A stretch of 64,000 nt of DNA from positions 4,383,501-4,447,500 of the forward strand of contig NZ_CP048286.1 of NCBI RefSeq assembly GCF_010365285.1, written 5' to 3'. Of the stretch, positions 16,997 to 25,724 are shown piece after piece. The translations under genes and the position numbers were made by a program. The notes under the pieces are model-generated. The model was not told where the DNA came from. It was given only the letters and a program-made list of their open reading frames with translations, and made no database searches. How positions within the stretch are numbered: the first letter of the stretch is position 1; each line of letters begins with the position of its first letter. Origin of the DNA: Paenibacillus rhizovicinus (GTDB taxonomy: Bacteria > Bacillota > Bacilli > Paenibacillales > Paenibacillaceae).

Positions 16997-17015
16997 AAAG
17001 GAAGTGAACACTGAT

Positions 17016-17633
17016 ATGCCGGATATGAATTTGTCCGTTCCGGTCCGACCCGGGAGACGAAAGACCGCCCGCAGGCCATGGCTGCTCGTCATGATGCTGG
17101 CGTCGCTTGCAGGCTTGATTATTATCAACTCGCCGGCGAAAGAACGGATTTGGCCGAAAATCGCCGAGGAAGAGACGCCATTGCCCGTGCCGGTAACCTC
17201 TCTTCATCCGGTAGTGAGCGCGAAGATGATGGAGCTGATCAAGCAAACGTCGAAGGCGGGCATTACCATTCTGGTCACCGACGGCTTCCGCAGCAGCTTG
17301 GAGCAGGACGCGCTCTACGAACAGGGCCGGACCGCGAAGGGGCAGGTCGTCACGAACGTCAAGGGCGGCGCATCGTACCATAACTACGGCCTCGCGATCG
17401 ATTTTGCGCTGCGCACCCCGAAAGGGGACGTCATCTGGGATCTCAAATACGACGGCAACCACAATGGAAAAGCGGATTGGATGGAGGTCGTGGCCATCGC
17501 CAAGACGCTCGGCTTCACATGGGGCGGCGACTGGAAGAGCTTCAAGGATTACCCGCATTTGCAGATGGATTTCGGCTACTCGATCAGCGAGCTGAAACGT
17601 GGCAAACTGCCGCCGAATGACGCAAAGCCATGA
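17016..17633 (+). CDS. M15 family D,D/L,D-type peptidoglycan peptidase (CwlK/VanY-like)
   Basis: A 205-residue membrane-anchored protein: a basic tail and one membrane segment (about residues 22-42), then an extracellular M15 domain. The zinc ligands of the family are visible: His122 and Asp129 in Y-H-N-Y-G-L-A-I-D, and His181 in Y-P-H-L-Q-M-D. The E-Q-G-R element precedes them. The close spacing and H-L-Q-M-D ending resemble CwlK-like L-Ala-D-Glu endopeptidases. The ATG at 17016 is preferred over a GTG at 17004 because the ribosome binding site AAAGGAAG would touch the latter. Confidence 0.9.
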   Translation: MPDMNLSVPVRPGRRKTARRPWLLVMMLASLAGLIIINSPAKERIWPKIAEEETPLPVPVTSLHPVVSAKMMELIKQTSKAGITILVTDGFRSSLEQDALYEQGRTAKGQVVTNVKGGASYHNYGLAIDFALRTPKGDVIWDLKYDGNHNGKADWMEVVAIAKTLGFTWGGDWKSFKDYPHLQMDFGYSISELKRGKLPPNDAKP

Positions 17634-17644
17634 TAGGTCTACGC

Positions 17645-17676
17645 ACAGCTTGGGACATGTCCCCGGCTGTTTTTTT
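17645..17676 (+). terminator. rho-independent terminator
   Basis: ACAGC...GCTGT stem (17645-17649 with 17666-17670) with an inner GGGA/TCCC pairing and a 7-T run, just after the peptidase stop. Confidence 0.75.
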
Positions 17677-17772
17677 ATATACAGCTCTACGAATCTAGGA
17701 AGATATTGGATTTTGCACTATAATGGCAGCAGCAACGCATGGACTAACAAAGATGAAGGCGAGTGAACGAGA

Positions 17773-18330
17773 GTGAAAGATATGGACATCCAAGTAACGC
17801 TGGTTCCCTATGAAGATAAGACGATTTTGGCTAACCTCATCCAATTGTACCGCTACGATAGCAGTGAATTCGACGGCCACGTGCTAACCGCGCATGGCAA
17901 TTACTTGTATAAGTACTTCGACCATCAATGGACCGACGAATACAGGAGGCCGTTCATTGTTAGGGTCGATGGAGAAATCGCGGGATTCGTACTGGTCAGC
18001 CTCGACGTGCCGCGCCAATATGTGAAACTGAGCAAAGCCGAGCAAACGCATGTAATTAGCGAGTTTTTCATTATGCGCAAATACCGGCGCAAAGGCGTCG
18101 GCCGCCAGGTTGCAGCATCGATCTTCCTCCGGTTTCCCGGCATGTGGGAGGTTCGGCAAACGGTTGGCAATAAGGACGCCTACGCGTTTTGGAAGCGCGT
18201 GATCGGTCGATTTGCCGGGGAGGGCGCTTACAGGGAGGAATTGCTGGCGAATGACAGGTGGCAGGGGCCTGTGTTTGTATTTCAATCGAAAGGAGACCGG
18301 GGGGAGAAGCATGTTGAACACCAGTCATAA
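17773..18330 (+). CDS. GNAT family N-acetyltransferase
   Basis: A 185-residue acetyltransferase with the acetyl-CoA pyrophosphate loop R-K-Y-R-R-K-G-V-G-R-Q-V near residues 96-107, preceded by the strand I-S-E-F-F-I-M. Several Tyr and Trp in the N-terminal half could form the acceptor pocket. Start is GTG (17773) or ATG (17782); neither has a perfect site. It overlaps the next gene by 20 bp, so the two are translationally linked. Confidence 0.87.
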   Translation: MKDMDIQVTLVPYEDKTILANLIQLYRYDSSEFDGHVLTAHGNYLYKYFDHQWTDEYRRPFIVRVDGEIAGFVLVSLDVPRQYVKLSKAEQTHVISEFFIMRKYRRKGVGRQVAASIFLRFPGMWEVRQTVGNKDAYAFWKRVIGRFAGEGAYREELLANDRWQGPVFVFQSKGDRGEKHVEHQS

Positions 18331-18874
18331 GGCGAACAACCTGCTCCTGCTGACGGGGAAGCCGCGCACGGGGAAGAGCACCGCGATCCAAGCGATCGCG
18401 CGCCGACTGGGGAGCGGGCAATGCGGCGGATTCTATACGGAAGAAATACGCAATGAAGAGGGGCGGACCGGATTCCGCTGCGTAACGGTAAGCGGCGGCA
18501 GTAGGACCATCGCCAGCGTGGACAGCGCGAGTCCGATGCGAGTCGGCAGATACGGCGTCGAACTTGAAGCTTTCGAAGGAATTGCCATTCCGGCCATTCG
18601 GGAGTCGCTGCGGACGAAGGCGATCACCGTCATCGACGAGATCGGCTTTATGCAGATGCTGTCCATTCCCTTCCAAGAGCTGTTGGCGGAGATTGCCGCC
18701 GGAACAGGCGGTCCGCATATCATCTTAGGAACCGTATGCGTCGACAGCCACCCGGTCATCGATCGGATCAAGGCCGCTGCAGGCGTGCGGCTGTACGAGC
18801 TGACGGTCGAGAACAGAGAGGCTGTGAGAGAAGCATATTGGCGGGACATTGCCGATCTTGCTGGCTTGGAATGA
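18311..18874 (+). CDS. THEP1-type nucleoside-triphosphatase
   Basis: A 187-residue P-loop protein. Walker A is G-K-P-R-T-G-K-S-T at residues 16-24, and Walker B is T-V-I-D-E-I-G around 106-112. The short length and the F-Y-T-E-E-I-R element after the first helix match the THEP1/NTPase family (bacterial and archaeal nucleotide or nucleotide-kinase-like enzymes). Its cellular role is unknown. ATG at 18311 follows GGGGAG; upstream in-frame codons only duplicate the acetyltransferase gene. Confidence 0.88.
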   Translation: MLNTSHKANNLLLLTGKPRTGKSTAIQAIARRLGSGQCGGFYTEEIRNEEGRTGFRCVTVSGGSRTIASVDSASPMRVGRYGVELEAFEGIAIPAIRESLRTKAITVIDEIGFMQMLSIPFQELLAEIAAGTGGPHIILGTVCVDSHPVIDRIKAAAGVRLYELTVENREAVREAYWRDIADLAGLE

Positions 18875-19166
18875 ATATACATGCAACAATTTTCGCGTTT
18901 CCTCAATGGCTGCGAGCAATACGCGGGCGCATCGGTATTCTTCCGAATGGACGACAACGCATTCAAGACCCTGTGAAATGCATTGGCTTAGTCCGGCATT
19001 GACGGCCATGCCGGCCGCGGATCTGCAGAACTTCGTGAAAGTCAAATTATGCGACAAATCTGCGACAAACTGCAAGATTCCGCCAAGGGATATTATTCCT
19101 CTTACCCTGGGTATATAATCGTTTCTGAAGCGATTACATAGTTTCATCCGAGGAGGAATAAACGGT

Positions 19167-20039
19167 ATGATGAATGTCAAACTGGGTATGCGAATCCCGC
19201 CCAAAATCGGGGCGGAGGGGATGGAAAGCACGGCTAAGCTGGCGGTGAAAGCAGGTCTTGACGTACTGGATCTCCCGCGGCTCACGCCGGAATGGAAAGC
19301 GGTTTGCGAAGCGGCGGGACTCGGCTTCGGCACGATCGACGCGAAGCACACCGCGCAGCTGCTGAGCCGCGACGAAGCGCGCCGCGCGGATGCGGTAGAA
19401 GCGACGAAGAAGGAAATTTCGGATATCGCGGCGCTGGGCGGCCGAGTGCTGTTCATGTGTCTGGTGCCGGAAGATCACACGCTTCCGCGCAAAGACGGCT
19501 TCGAGCTCTTCAAGGATTCCTTCCCGGAGGTCGTGAAGCACGCGGAGCAGCAGGGCATCTACATCGCCATCGAAGGCTGGCCGGGACCTGCGCCGCACTA
19601 TCCGACGCTCGGCTGCACGCCGGAGATGTGGAGAGCGATGTTCAATGCGATTCCGTCGAAGCATTTCGGCTTGAACTACGATCCGTCCCACATGGTCCGT
19701 TTGGGCATCGATCATCTTCGCGCGCTCGGCGAATTCGGCGAACGCATCAACCACGTGCACGGCAAAGACACCGAAATCCTGCATGACGAGCTGTACGAAT
19801 GCGGCGTGCTGGAAGCGACTTTCGGCGCGAAATACGGTTTCTCCGAAGGATCATGGCGTTACACGATCCCGGGCCACGGCGAAGTCGACTGGGGCAAAGT
19901 CGCTGTCCGTCTCGAGCGCCTCGGCTACCAAGGCGCGGTCAGCATCGAGCTGGAAGATCATCGGTTCTGGGGTTCCCTGGAGGCGGAGACGCAAGGCATC
20001 GAGAGAGCGGCGCAGCACCTGGCGAAATATTTCAGATAA
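19167..20039 (+). CDS. sugar phosphate isomerase/epimerase (xylose isomerase-like TIM barrel)
   Basis: A 290-residue AP endonuclease 2-family barrel. Metal-binding residues typical of the fold are suggested by A-I-E-G-W-P near 135, N-Y-D-P-S-H near 171, H-V-H-G-K-D near 197 and S-I-E-L-E-D-H near 264. These usually act on ketoses or inositol derivatives; substrate unknown. GAGGAGG is upstream, and a TATAAT lies at 19114-19119. It stands alone, convergent with the LacI regulator. Confidence 0.9.
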   Translation: MMNVKLGMRIPPKIGAEGMESTAKLAVKAGLDVLDLPRLTPEWKAVCEAAGLGFGTIDAKHTAQLLSRDEARRADAVEATKKEISDIAALGGRVLFMCLVPEDHTLPRKDGFELFKDSFPEVVKHAEQQGIYIAIEGWPGPAPHYPTLGCTPEMWRAMFNAIPSKHFGLNYDPSHMVRLGIDHLRALGEFGERINHVHGKDTEILHDELYECGVLEATFGAKYGFSEGSWRYTIPGHGEVDWGKVAVRLERLGYQGAVSIELEDHRFWGSLEAETQGIERAAQHLAKYFR

Positions 20040-20090
20040 TAAACGGCAGTCCGATTAAGAATCGGCAGTCCGAATATAAGGCAATTATAC

Positions 20091-20135
20091 AAAACGCCTC
20101 AAACGCGGTCTTCACCGTGCTTGAGGCGTTTTTTT
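20091..20135. terminator. bidirectional rho-independent terminator
   Basis: AAAACGCCTCAA (20091-20102) pairs with TTGAGGCGTTTT (from 20121) with an inner ACGCGG/CCGTGC partial stem and a 7-T run, between the convergent isomerase and LacI genes. Confidence 0.87.
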
Positions 20136-20223
20136 GCATTTTGCATGCTTAAGCGGATCGTGGCGTTGGTTATGGCTGGAGCGGCAAAGCTGCGCGTTCC
20201 ATTGTCCACGCGAAGCGAGCCGG

Positions 20224-21249
20224 CTACCGGCTGCCCGGCGCAGGTCCGGTCGAAGCGCGAACGAGCAGCGACGTCGGCAGCAAGGTTTCGGCCAGCGGCA
20301 GGGAAGGGTTGTCCATTCGGCCGAGCAGCCGTTCCACCGCGCATTCCGCATAGAGCGGGAGATTGACGTTCATCGTAGTCATCGGAGGCGTGGCGAGGCG
20401 GGACAAGTAGCCGTTATCGAAGCTGACGATCGACGCGTCTTCAGGCACGCGGCAGCCTAGCTGCTGCAGCGCCGAGTTCACCATGAAACCGAAGCCGTCG
20501 TTGACGCAGAACCAAGCCGTCGGCAGCGCGGGCAAGTCCGTCAGCCGTCTGCGAACGGCTTCGCTCTCCTCGACGGCATCGGTAATCAGCCATTCCTCGC
20601 GCAGCTCCAGGCCGAGTTCGTAGGCTGCGAGCCGCATGCCTTCCAGCCGTTCATAGTAACTCGGGGATAACCGGATGTTGCCGATGAAGCCGATATCGCG
20701 ATGGCCGAAGTCGACCAGATGGCGTATCGCTTCGAAGGCGCTGAACCGGTTGTTGGTCAGAATGGCGTCCGCCTGCAGCGCAGGATGATGATGGTCGATC
20801 AGCACCGCGGGAATGCCGGTGTCCAGCACCGCTTGAATGTATGGCGTCGTAATGTGCGAGAGGATCAGCACGCCTTCTACCGAGCGTTCTTGCAGGAACG
20901 CCGGCAAGGTCAGCGAGGCTGCCTGTTCGGGGCTGATGGATTGTATGAGTAGTCCGCAGCCATGGCGGTTCAATTCTTTATCGACGCTCAAATAAATGTC
21001 GCTGAAGAAGCTTTTCATCGAAAAGGCGTAATCCGAGGCAATGAGGGCGATGGTGCGTTTGGACGAAGCTGCTTCAGCGGCTTCAGGCTGCCGCTTTGCG
21101 TAGGAGTAGCCCATTTCGGCCGCCGTTTGGACGATCAGCCTCCGCGTGTCTTCGCCCACGCCGGGTTTTCCCGTCAATGCTTGGGAAACGGAATTTTTGG
21201 ACAGATTAAGCTTGTTGGCGATATCCTGCATCGTCACTTTCGTTTTCAC
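20224..21249 (-). CDS. LacI family transcriptional regulator
   Basis: A 341-residue repressor. Helix-turn-helix at residues 6-26 (M-Q-D-I-A-N-K-L-N-L-S-K-N-S-V-S-Q-A-L) is followed by the hinge and a periplasmic-binding-like sugar-sensing core (E-R-S-V-E-G-V-L-I-L near 120). Start codon is GTG at 21249 with GGAGG nine bases upstream. It is divergent from the importer/GH130 operon, and a palindromic operator lies between, so it probably represses that operon until a mannoside-derived sugar binds. Confidence 0.92.
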   Translation of the reverse strand: MKTKVTMQDIANKLNLSKNSVSQALTGKPGVGEDTRRLIVQTAAEMGYSYAKRQPEAAEAASSKRTIALIASDYAFSMKSFFSDIYLSVDKELNRHGCGLLIQSISPEQAASLTLPAFLQERSVEGVLILSHITTPYIQAVLDTGIPAVLIDHHHPALQADAILTNNRFSAFEAIRHLVDFGHRDIGFIGNIRLSPSYYERLEGMRLAAYELGLELREEWLITDAVEESEAVRRRLTDLPALPTAWFCVNDGFGFMVNSALQQLGCRVPEDASIVSFDNGYLSRLATPPMTTMNVNLPLYAECAVERLLGRMDNPSLPLAETLLPTSLLVRASTGPAPGSR

Positions 21250-21393
21250 TGCTGCTAACCTCCGTTACCGGTCTGTTCCACTCAATAAGAAAAGAGTTAC
21301 TGTTTCATTACTCATTGTTCCTTAATTAGAAGGGACCTGTCAAGTGGAACAATACGGGGTGGAATGCGGGGGCAACGTGCCGTTCTTATGATA

Positions 21394-21405
21394 TGTAACG
21401 TTACA
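21394..21405 (+). promoter_or_regulatory. LacI-type operator palindrome
   Basis: TGTAACGTTACA is a perfect 12-bp palindrome with central CG, the classic LacI-family site, in the divergent control region. Half-like CACGTTA elements follow at about 21420 and 21502. Confidence 0.72.
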
Positions 21406-21449
21406 AATAACTATTATTCACGTTACTTAATTGGTTTATACGTCGCAGG

Positions 21450-21478
21450 TTCAAATATTGTCACTTGACTGTTATAAT
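21450..21478 (+). promoter_or_regulatory. probable promoter of the importer/GH130 operon
   Basis: TTCAAA (21450-21455), 17-bp spacer, TATAAT (21473-21478); the start codon is at 21581. The operator at 21394 lies 45 bp before the -35 element. Confidence 0.5.
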
Positions 21479-21580
21479 TACAAGGAGCATAATAGGTCTC
21501 GGTCACGTTATATTTTTGGTTCAGAAGACCGGGATTTTTCATAGTTTCCTCATTACAACACGCATGGAGGGCTAATATTA

Positions 21581-22909
21581 ATGAAAAAGAGAAACTCTGC
21601 TTTACTTATGGTGACGCTTTCAGCGGTCATGCTGTCAGCTTGCTCGACGGGTCAGAATACGGCAAACGATAACAGTAACGCTGCGGCGGGCGGCGTGACG
21701 ACGATCGAGTTCTGGGCAGCGCCGAATCCGACGCAGCAGGCATACTGGCAAGAGATGGCCAAGGCATACGAAGCCACGAACGATAAAGTCAAAATCAATG
21801 TAAGCGCCATTAAAGAATCTCCGACATCGGAAGCGAGCATTCAATCCGCGATCGCGGCGAAGAGCGCGCCGACGATCTCCGAGAACATCAACCGCGGCTT
21901 CGCGGCGCAGCTGGCGGACAGCGAAGCGCTCGTTCCGCTGGATACGATCAGCGGGTTCTCCGATATCGTCAGCGCCCGCGACATGACGAAGACGCTCGAG
22001 CCGTGGAAGTTCGCGGACGGCCACCAATACGTGCTGCCGATCTATTCCAACCCGATGCTGTTCGGCTGGCGCCTGGATACGCTGAAAGAACTCGGCTACG
22101 ACGCTCCGCCGAAGACGTACAGCGAAGTGCTTGAAGTGACGAGTAAGCTGAAAGCCAAATACGGCGACAAGAAGTACCTTTGGGCGAAACCGGATCTTGC
22201 CGATCCGACAGCTTGGAAACGCTGGTTCGACTTCTACATGCTCTATGACGCTGCATCCGGCGGCAACAAGTTCATTGAAGGCAGCTCCTTCACGGGCGAC
22301 GAGAAAGCCGGCACGGAAGTATTGAGCTTCGTCGACGACATCCGCAAGGAGAAGGGTATTCTTTCCCGTCAAGTAACGGATCCGTTCGAGACAGGCACAG
22401 GTATTTTCACGGACATCGGTCCTTGGACGTTCTCGATGTGGGATCAGAAATATCCGAACTTGAAATACAACGAGACGTACGCGCTGAGCATGCCTCCGGT
22501 ACCGGACGACGTTGATCCGGCGCAAAGCAAGACGTTCGCGGATACGAAAGGGCTCGTCATCTACGCGTCCGCAACGAAAGCGCAGCAGCAAGCTGCAGTC
22601 GACTTCATTAAATGGGTATACAGCGACGCCGCCAACGATGCGAAATGGTTCAAAGACACGAACCTTCCGCCGGCGCGCGACGATCTCTCGACCAACGAAG
22701 CATTTAAGCCGATCCTGGATGCAAGCCCTCAGCTGAAGCCTTACGCGGAGAATGTACCGAATGCCGTGCCGCCGATGGACAACGCGAAATACAACGACCT
22801 GCAAACGATCATTGGCGTTGAAGCGTTCAACAAAGTGGTCAAAGGCGAAATCGCTCCTGCGGACGGATGGGCAGCAATGAAGGCGGCTCTTGAGAAAGCC
22901 CTGAAATAA
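21581..22909 (+). CDS. sugar ABC transporter substrate-binding lipoprotein
   Basis: A 442-residue lipoprotein: lipobox L-S-A-C at residues 18-21 after a short hydrophobic signal, then a family 1 binding-protein fold. The segment W-A-A-P-N-P-T-Q-Q-A-Y-W follows a Asn/Ala-rich linker. First gene of a five-gene unit with two permeases, a DUF1861 protein and a GH130 phosphorylase; a beta-mannoside ligand is inferred from these. Confidence 0.94.
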   Translation: MKKRNSALLMVTLSAVMLSACSTGQNTANDNSNAAAGGVTTIEFWAAPNPTQQAYWQEMAKAYEATNDKVKINVSAIKESPTSEASIQSAIAAKSAPTISENINRGFAAQLADSEALVPLDTISGFSDIVSARDMTKTLEPWKFADGHQYVLPIYSNPMLFGWRLDTLKELGYDAPPKTYSEVLEVTSKLKAKYGDKKYLWAKPDLADPTAWKRWFDFYMLYDAASGGNKFIEGSSFTGDEKAGTEVLSFVDDIRKEKGILSRQVTDPFETGTGIFTDIGPWTFSMWDQKYPNLKYNETYALSMPPVPDDVDPAQSKTFADTKGLVIYASATKAQQQAAVDFIKWVYSDAANDAKWFKDTNLPPARDDLSTNEAFKPILDASPQLKPYAENVPNAVPPMDNAKYNDLQTIIGVEAFNKVVKGEIAPADGWAAMKAALEKALK

Positions 22910-22924
22910 GGGAGGATTCCACTA

Positions 22925-23800
22925 ATGGAACAACGCAACAATAAATTGGGCTGGCTATTCACCAGCCCTTATCTCATCTATTCGGTCGTTTTCTTCTTCG
23001 TCCCGTTGATCTGGACGTTCTTCTTGTCCATCACGGACTGGAACATGATCAAACCCAAATTCAATTTCGTCGGCATCAGCAACTTCGCCGACGCGCTGCA
23101 ATCGCCTAACGTGCATGCGGCTTTCTGGAATACGTACCGATTCATGCTGATCTTCGTCCCGCTCGTGACCGTGCTTGCGATCGGCGTTGCCGTATTGGTT
23201 CACGGACTTTCGCGGTTCAAGGGTCTGTTCTTGATCGGATTCTTCCTGCCGTATCTCAGCTCCGGCGTCGTGTCGGCCCTGATTGTCAAAGGCCTGTTGT
23301 CCTATACCAGTCCGATCAATACCGCGCTGCGCGGCATGGGCATCGACATCGACTGGCTCGGCACGCCGTTCACGGCGCTCTTCATCGTCGGTCTTATTCT
23401 TGCCTGGAAGTTCACGGGCTACTATGCCCTCATTATTACGTCCGGTCTCGAGAGCATCGACAAGGAAGTGTACGAGGCGGCTGCTATTGACGGGGTCAAA
23501 GACGGCCAGCGATTCTGGAGGATCACGCTTCCGCTGCTGTATCCTTCGCTGTACACGACGCTGATTCTGGCGTTCGGCGTCACGTTCGGCATCTTCACCG
23601 AGGTGTATCAGCTGACGGGCGGCGGTCCGGGCAATGCCACGAACACCTGGCAGATGGAGATTTTCAAACAGGCGTTCTCGAATCTGCAGAGCGGTTACGC
23701 TTCGGCGGTCGCATTGCTCGCTTCGGTAGCGACGTTCATCTCGATTTTCATCATCCGCAAATTACTTGAAGTTTGGGGGAAGCGCAATGGTTGGGTCTAA
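22925..23800 (+). CDS. sugar ABC transporter permease (MalF type)
   Basis: A 291-residue membrane protein with six predicted hydrophobic segments and the EAA loop E-A-A-A-I-D-G followed by I-T-L-P-L-L-Y-P near residues 185-205. GGAGG precedes the ATG. Its last 14 bases overlap the next permease gene. Confidence 0.94.
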   Translation: MEQRNNKLGWLFTSPYLIYSVVFFFVPLIWTFFLSITDWNMIKPKFNFVGISNFADALQSPNVHAAFWNTYRFMLIFVPLVTVLAIGVAVLVHGLSRFKGLFLIGFFLPYLSSGVVSALIVKGLLSYTSPINTALRGMGIDIDWLGTPFTALFIVGLILAWKFTGYYALIITSGLESIDKEVYEAAAIDGVKDGQRFWRITLPLLYPSLYTTLILAFGVTFGIFTEVYQLTGGGPGNATNTWQMEIFKQAFSNLQSGYASAVALLASVATFISIFIIRKLLEVWGKRNGWV

Positions 23801-24626
23801 ACGGCACAGCGGCGCCAGACGGTTCGTCCGTTATGCGCTTGCCATCGTGCTTCTGCTCATTATGGTGTACCCGTATCTCTATATGGTGCTCAGTTCGTTC
23901 GCGGATTGGTCGCAAATCGACAAAATGCTTATTCCGACGAAATTCACGACTCGATCGTACGACTGGTTGTTTAATGGCGGAGATACCGGCATCACGCGGC
24001 CTTGGCTGCATGCATTCATGAACAGCATTATCGTGTCGATCAGTTCTACCGTGCTCATGATGGCTTTCGGCGTCATGGTGGCATACGCTTTAGCGAAATT
24101 GAACTTTTTCGGCCGTAATGTCATTAACAACTTCGTGCTGTTCCATATGTTCTTCCCGGCGATTATCCTGTTGATTCCGACATTCCTGATCGTTCAAAAA
24201 GTCGGCTTGTACGATACGTATTTGGGGCTTATTCTCCCTAAAGCGGTCAGCCTGTGGGCGATCTTCATGTATACGAATTTCTTCAAGGCCGTACCGCAGG
24301 TGTTCATCGAGGCGGCTCGCCTGGACGGCGCATCCGATCTGAAAATCATGTACCGCATCATGCTGCCGATGTCGAAGTCGATCACGACCGTCATCTTCCT
24401 GTTCCTGCTGATGGAACGCTGGACGGAATTGCTATGGGACATGATCGCGGTCAAGAGCGACTCCATGCTGACGCTGAACGTATTGCTGTCGCAAATGTTC
24501 GGACCGTACGGCTCGTATCCGGGACCGTTGTACGCGGCATCGACCATACTGACGCTGCCGATCATCATCATGTTCGTTGCGTTCAGCAAGAAGTTCAAAG
24601 AAGGCATGCAGTTCAACCTAAAATAA
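23787..24626 (+). CDS. carbohydrate ABC transporter permease (MalG type)
   Basis: A 279-residue permease. The ATG at 23787 is chosen: GGGGGAAG lies upstream, inside the end of the previous gene. EAA loop is E-A-A-R-L-D-G-A followed by I-M-L-P-M-S. Ends in F-N-L-K, a common C-terminus of MalG-type permeases. Confidence 0.94.
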   Translation: MVGSKRHSGARRFVRYALAIVLLLIMVYPYLYMVLSSFADWSQIDKMLIPTKFTTRSYDWLFNGGDTGITRPWLHAFMNSIIVSISSTVLMMAFGVMVAYALAKLNFFGRNVINNFVLFHMFFPAIILLIPTFLIVQKVGLYDTYLGLILPKAVSLWAIFMYTNFFKAVPQVFIEAARLDGASDLKIMYRIMLPMSKSITTVIFLFLLMERWTELLWDMIAVKSDSMLTLNVLLSQMFGPYGSYPGPLYAASTILTLPIIIMFVAFSKKFKEGMQFNLK

Positions 24627-24651
24627 AGCAATCGGGCGAGGAGAGAGAAGA

Positions 24652-25599
24652 ATGGCATCAGGATGGGATACAAGCATTAAACCGCAGCCGAGCAGGGAGC
24701 TGCTGGCGGCCTATCGCGCTTCCCGCGCGCGGGCCGAGAACGCGGAGCGAATCGCGTTCGGCGGCATTGTCGATAAAGACGTGTACAATATCGCTGCGCC
24801 TTTCACGGATAACGGCGTAACGGTCATTCCGGGACGCGTGGAATCGCGCGACAGCGAGCATTCCGAGGTCGTGTTCTTCGCGGAGCAGGACGGAAGCTGG
24901 CTGCCGCTGGAAGATGCGCCGGTACTGGTGCTGCAGGATCCGTTCCACTGCCGGATCGGCGGGGAACTCGTCGTAGGCGGCGTGGAAATTTATCCGCATC
25001 CCGTGAACGAAGGCGCGCTCATGTGGCGTACCGTCTTCTACCGCGGCCAAGACATCCGCAGCCTGAAGCCGTTCTTCAAAGGGCCGGACGGCATGAAGGA
25101 CCTTCGGCTCGTCGAGCTTGCGGATGGAAGCATCGGCGTGTTTACACGGCCGCAGGGCGAGAAGGGCGGCCGCGGCAAAATCGGCTATACCCGCGTCGCA
25201 TCGCTGGACAGCTTGACTCTGGCTGCGATTAATGAAGCGCCGCTGCTGGAAGGCCAGTTCGCCGAAGGCGAATGGGGCGGCGCCAACGAAGCGCATCTGC
25301 TGGAAGGCGGATTGGTCGGCGTACTCGGCCATGTCGCGAATTTCGACGATGCGGGAGACCGCCACTACTATCCGATGGCGTTCGTGTTCAACCCGGCCGA
25401 TGAATCGTTCTCGGCCATGAAGCTGATCGCCGAGCGCAGCCGCTTCCTGCCGGGACCGTCGAAGCGGCCGGATCTGGAGGACGTTGTCTTCAGCGGCGGC
25501 TTGGTTCGCCAAGCGGATGGCAGCGCCGTGCTGTACGCGGGCATCAGCGACGCGGACGCGCAGCGTATTGTTATTGATGATCCGTTCCAAGGGATGTAA
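24652..25599 (+). CDS. DUF1861 family protein (mannosidase-locus beta-propeller)
   Basis: A 315-residue soluble protein with a propeller-like pattern of D-x-H-Y-Y and G-G-x-V repeats. The segments Y-N-I-A-A-P-F near residue 45 and K-D-L-R-L-V-E-L-A-D-G near 146 match DUF1861 proteins, which are commonly found next to GH130 genes. Enzyme activity is not established for this family in general. GAGGAG precedes the ATG. Confidence 0.8.
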   Translation: MASGWDTSIKPQPSRELLAAYRASRARAENAERIAFGGIVDKDVYNIAAPFTDNGVTVIPGRVESRDSEHSEVVFFAEQDGSWLPLEDAPVLVLQDPFHCRIGGELVVGGVEIYPHPVNEGALMWRTVFYRGQDIRSLKPFFKGPDGMKDLRLVELADGSIGVFTRPQGEKGGRGKIGYTRVASLDSLTLAAINEAPLLEGQFAEGEWGGANEAHLLEGGLVGVLGHVANFDDAGDRHYYPMAFVFNPADESFSAMKLIAERSRFLPGPSKRPDLEDVVFSGGLVRQADGSAVLYAGISDADAQRIVIDDPFQGM

Positions 25600-25724
25600 T
25601 AGAGCTTGGCAGTAAGCAGGAATAGAGACATTTTGCTGACGTTTCACAGAGATAGAGTAGAGAGATCATAAGTGGTTTGGATAGCCGTCATGTGGCAGGA
25701 GTTTACTATAGAGGAGTTAACGCT

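Larger units (their letters stand above)
16026..17015. other. 990-bp gene-free region: tandem repeat, strand-asymmetric tract and MITE-like element
   Basis: No reading frame here looks genuine. 16114-16275 is a short tandem repeat. 16276-16440 is markedly C-rich and G-poor on the plus strand. 16447-16588 is bounded by inverted repeats. 16589-16980 holds a further ATTCGTTACG copy (16631) but otherwise nothing recognised. CTAGTAAA occurs twice just before the peptidase gene. Confidence 0.7.

Noticed and set aside
18881..18976. 31-codon ORF after the THEP1 gene
   Set aside because: An ATG follows the THEP1 stop by 6 bases and the peptide looks plausible, but there is no good ribosome binding site and no recognised family.
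19114..19150. CcpA cre site before the sugar isomerase (TGAAGCGATTACA)
   Set aside because: It resembles a cre site but is one base short of the consensus spacing, so it was not called.
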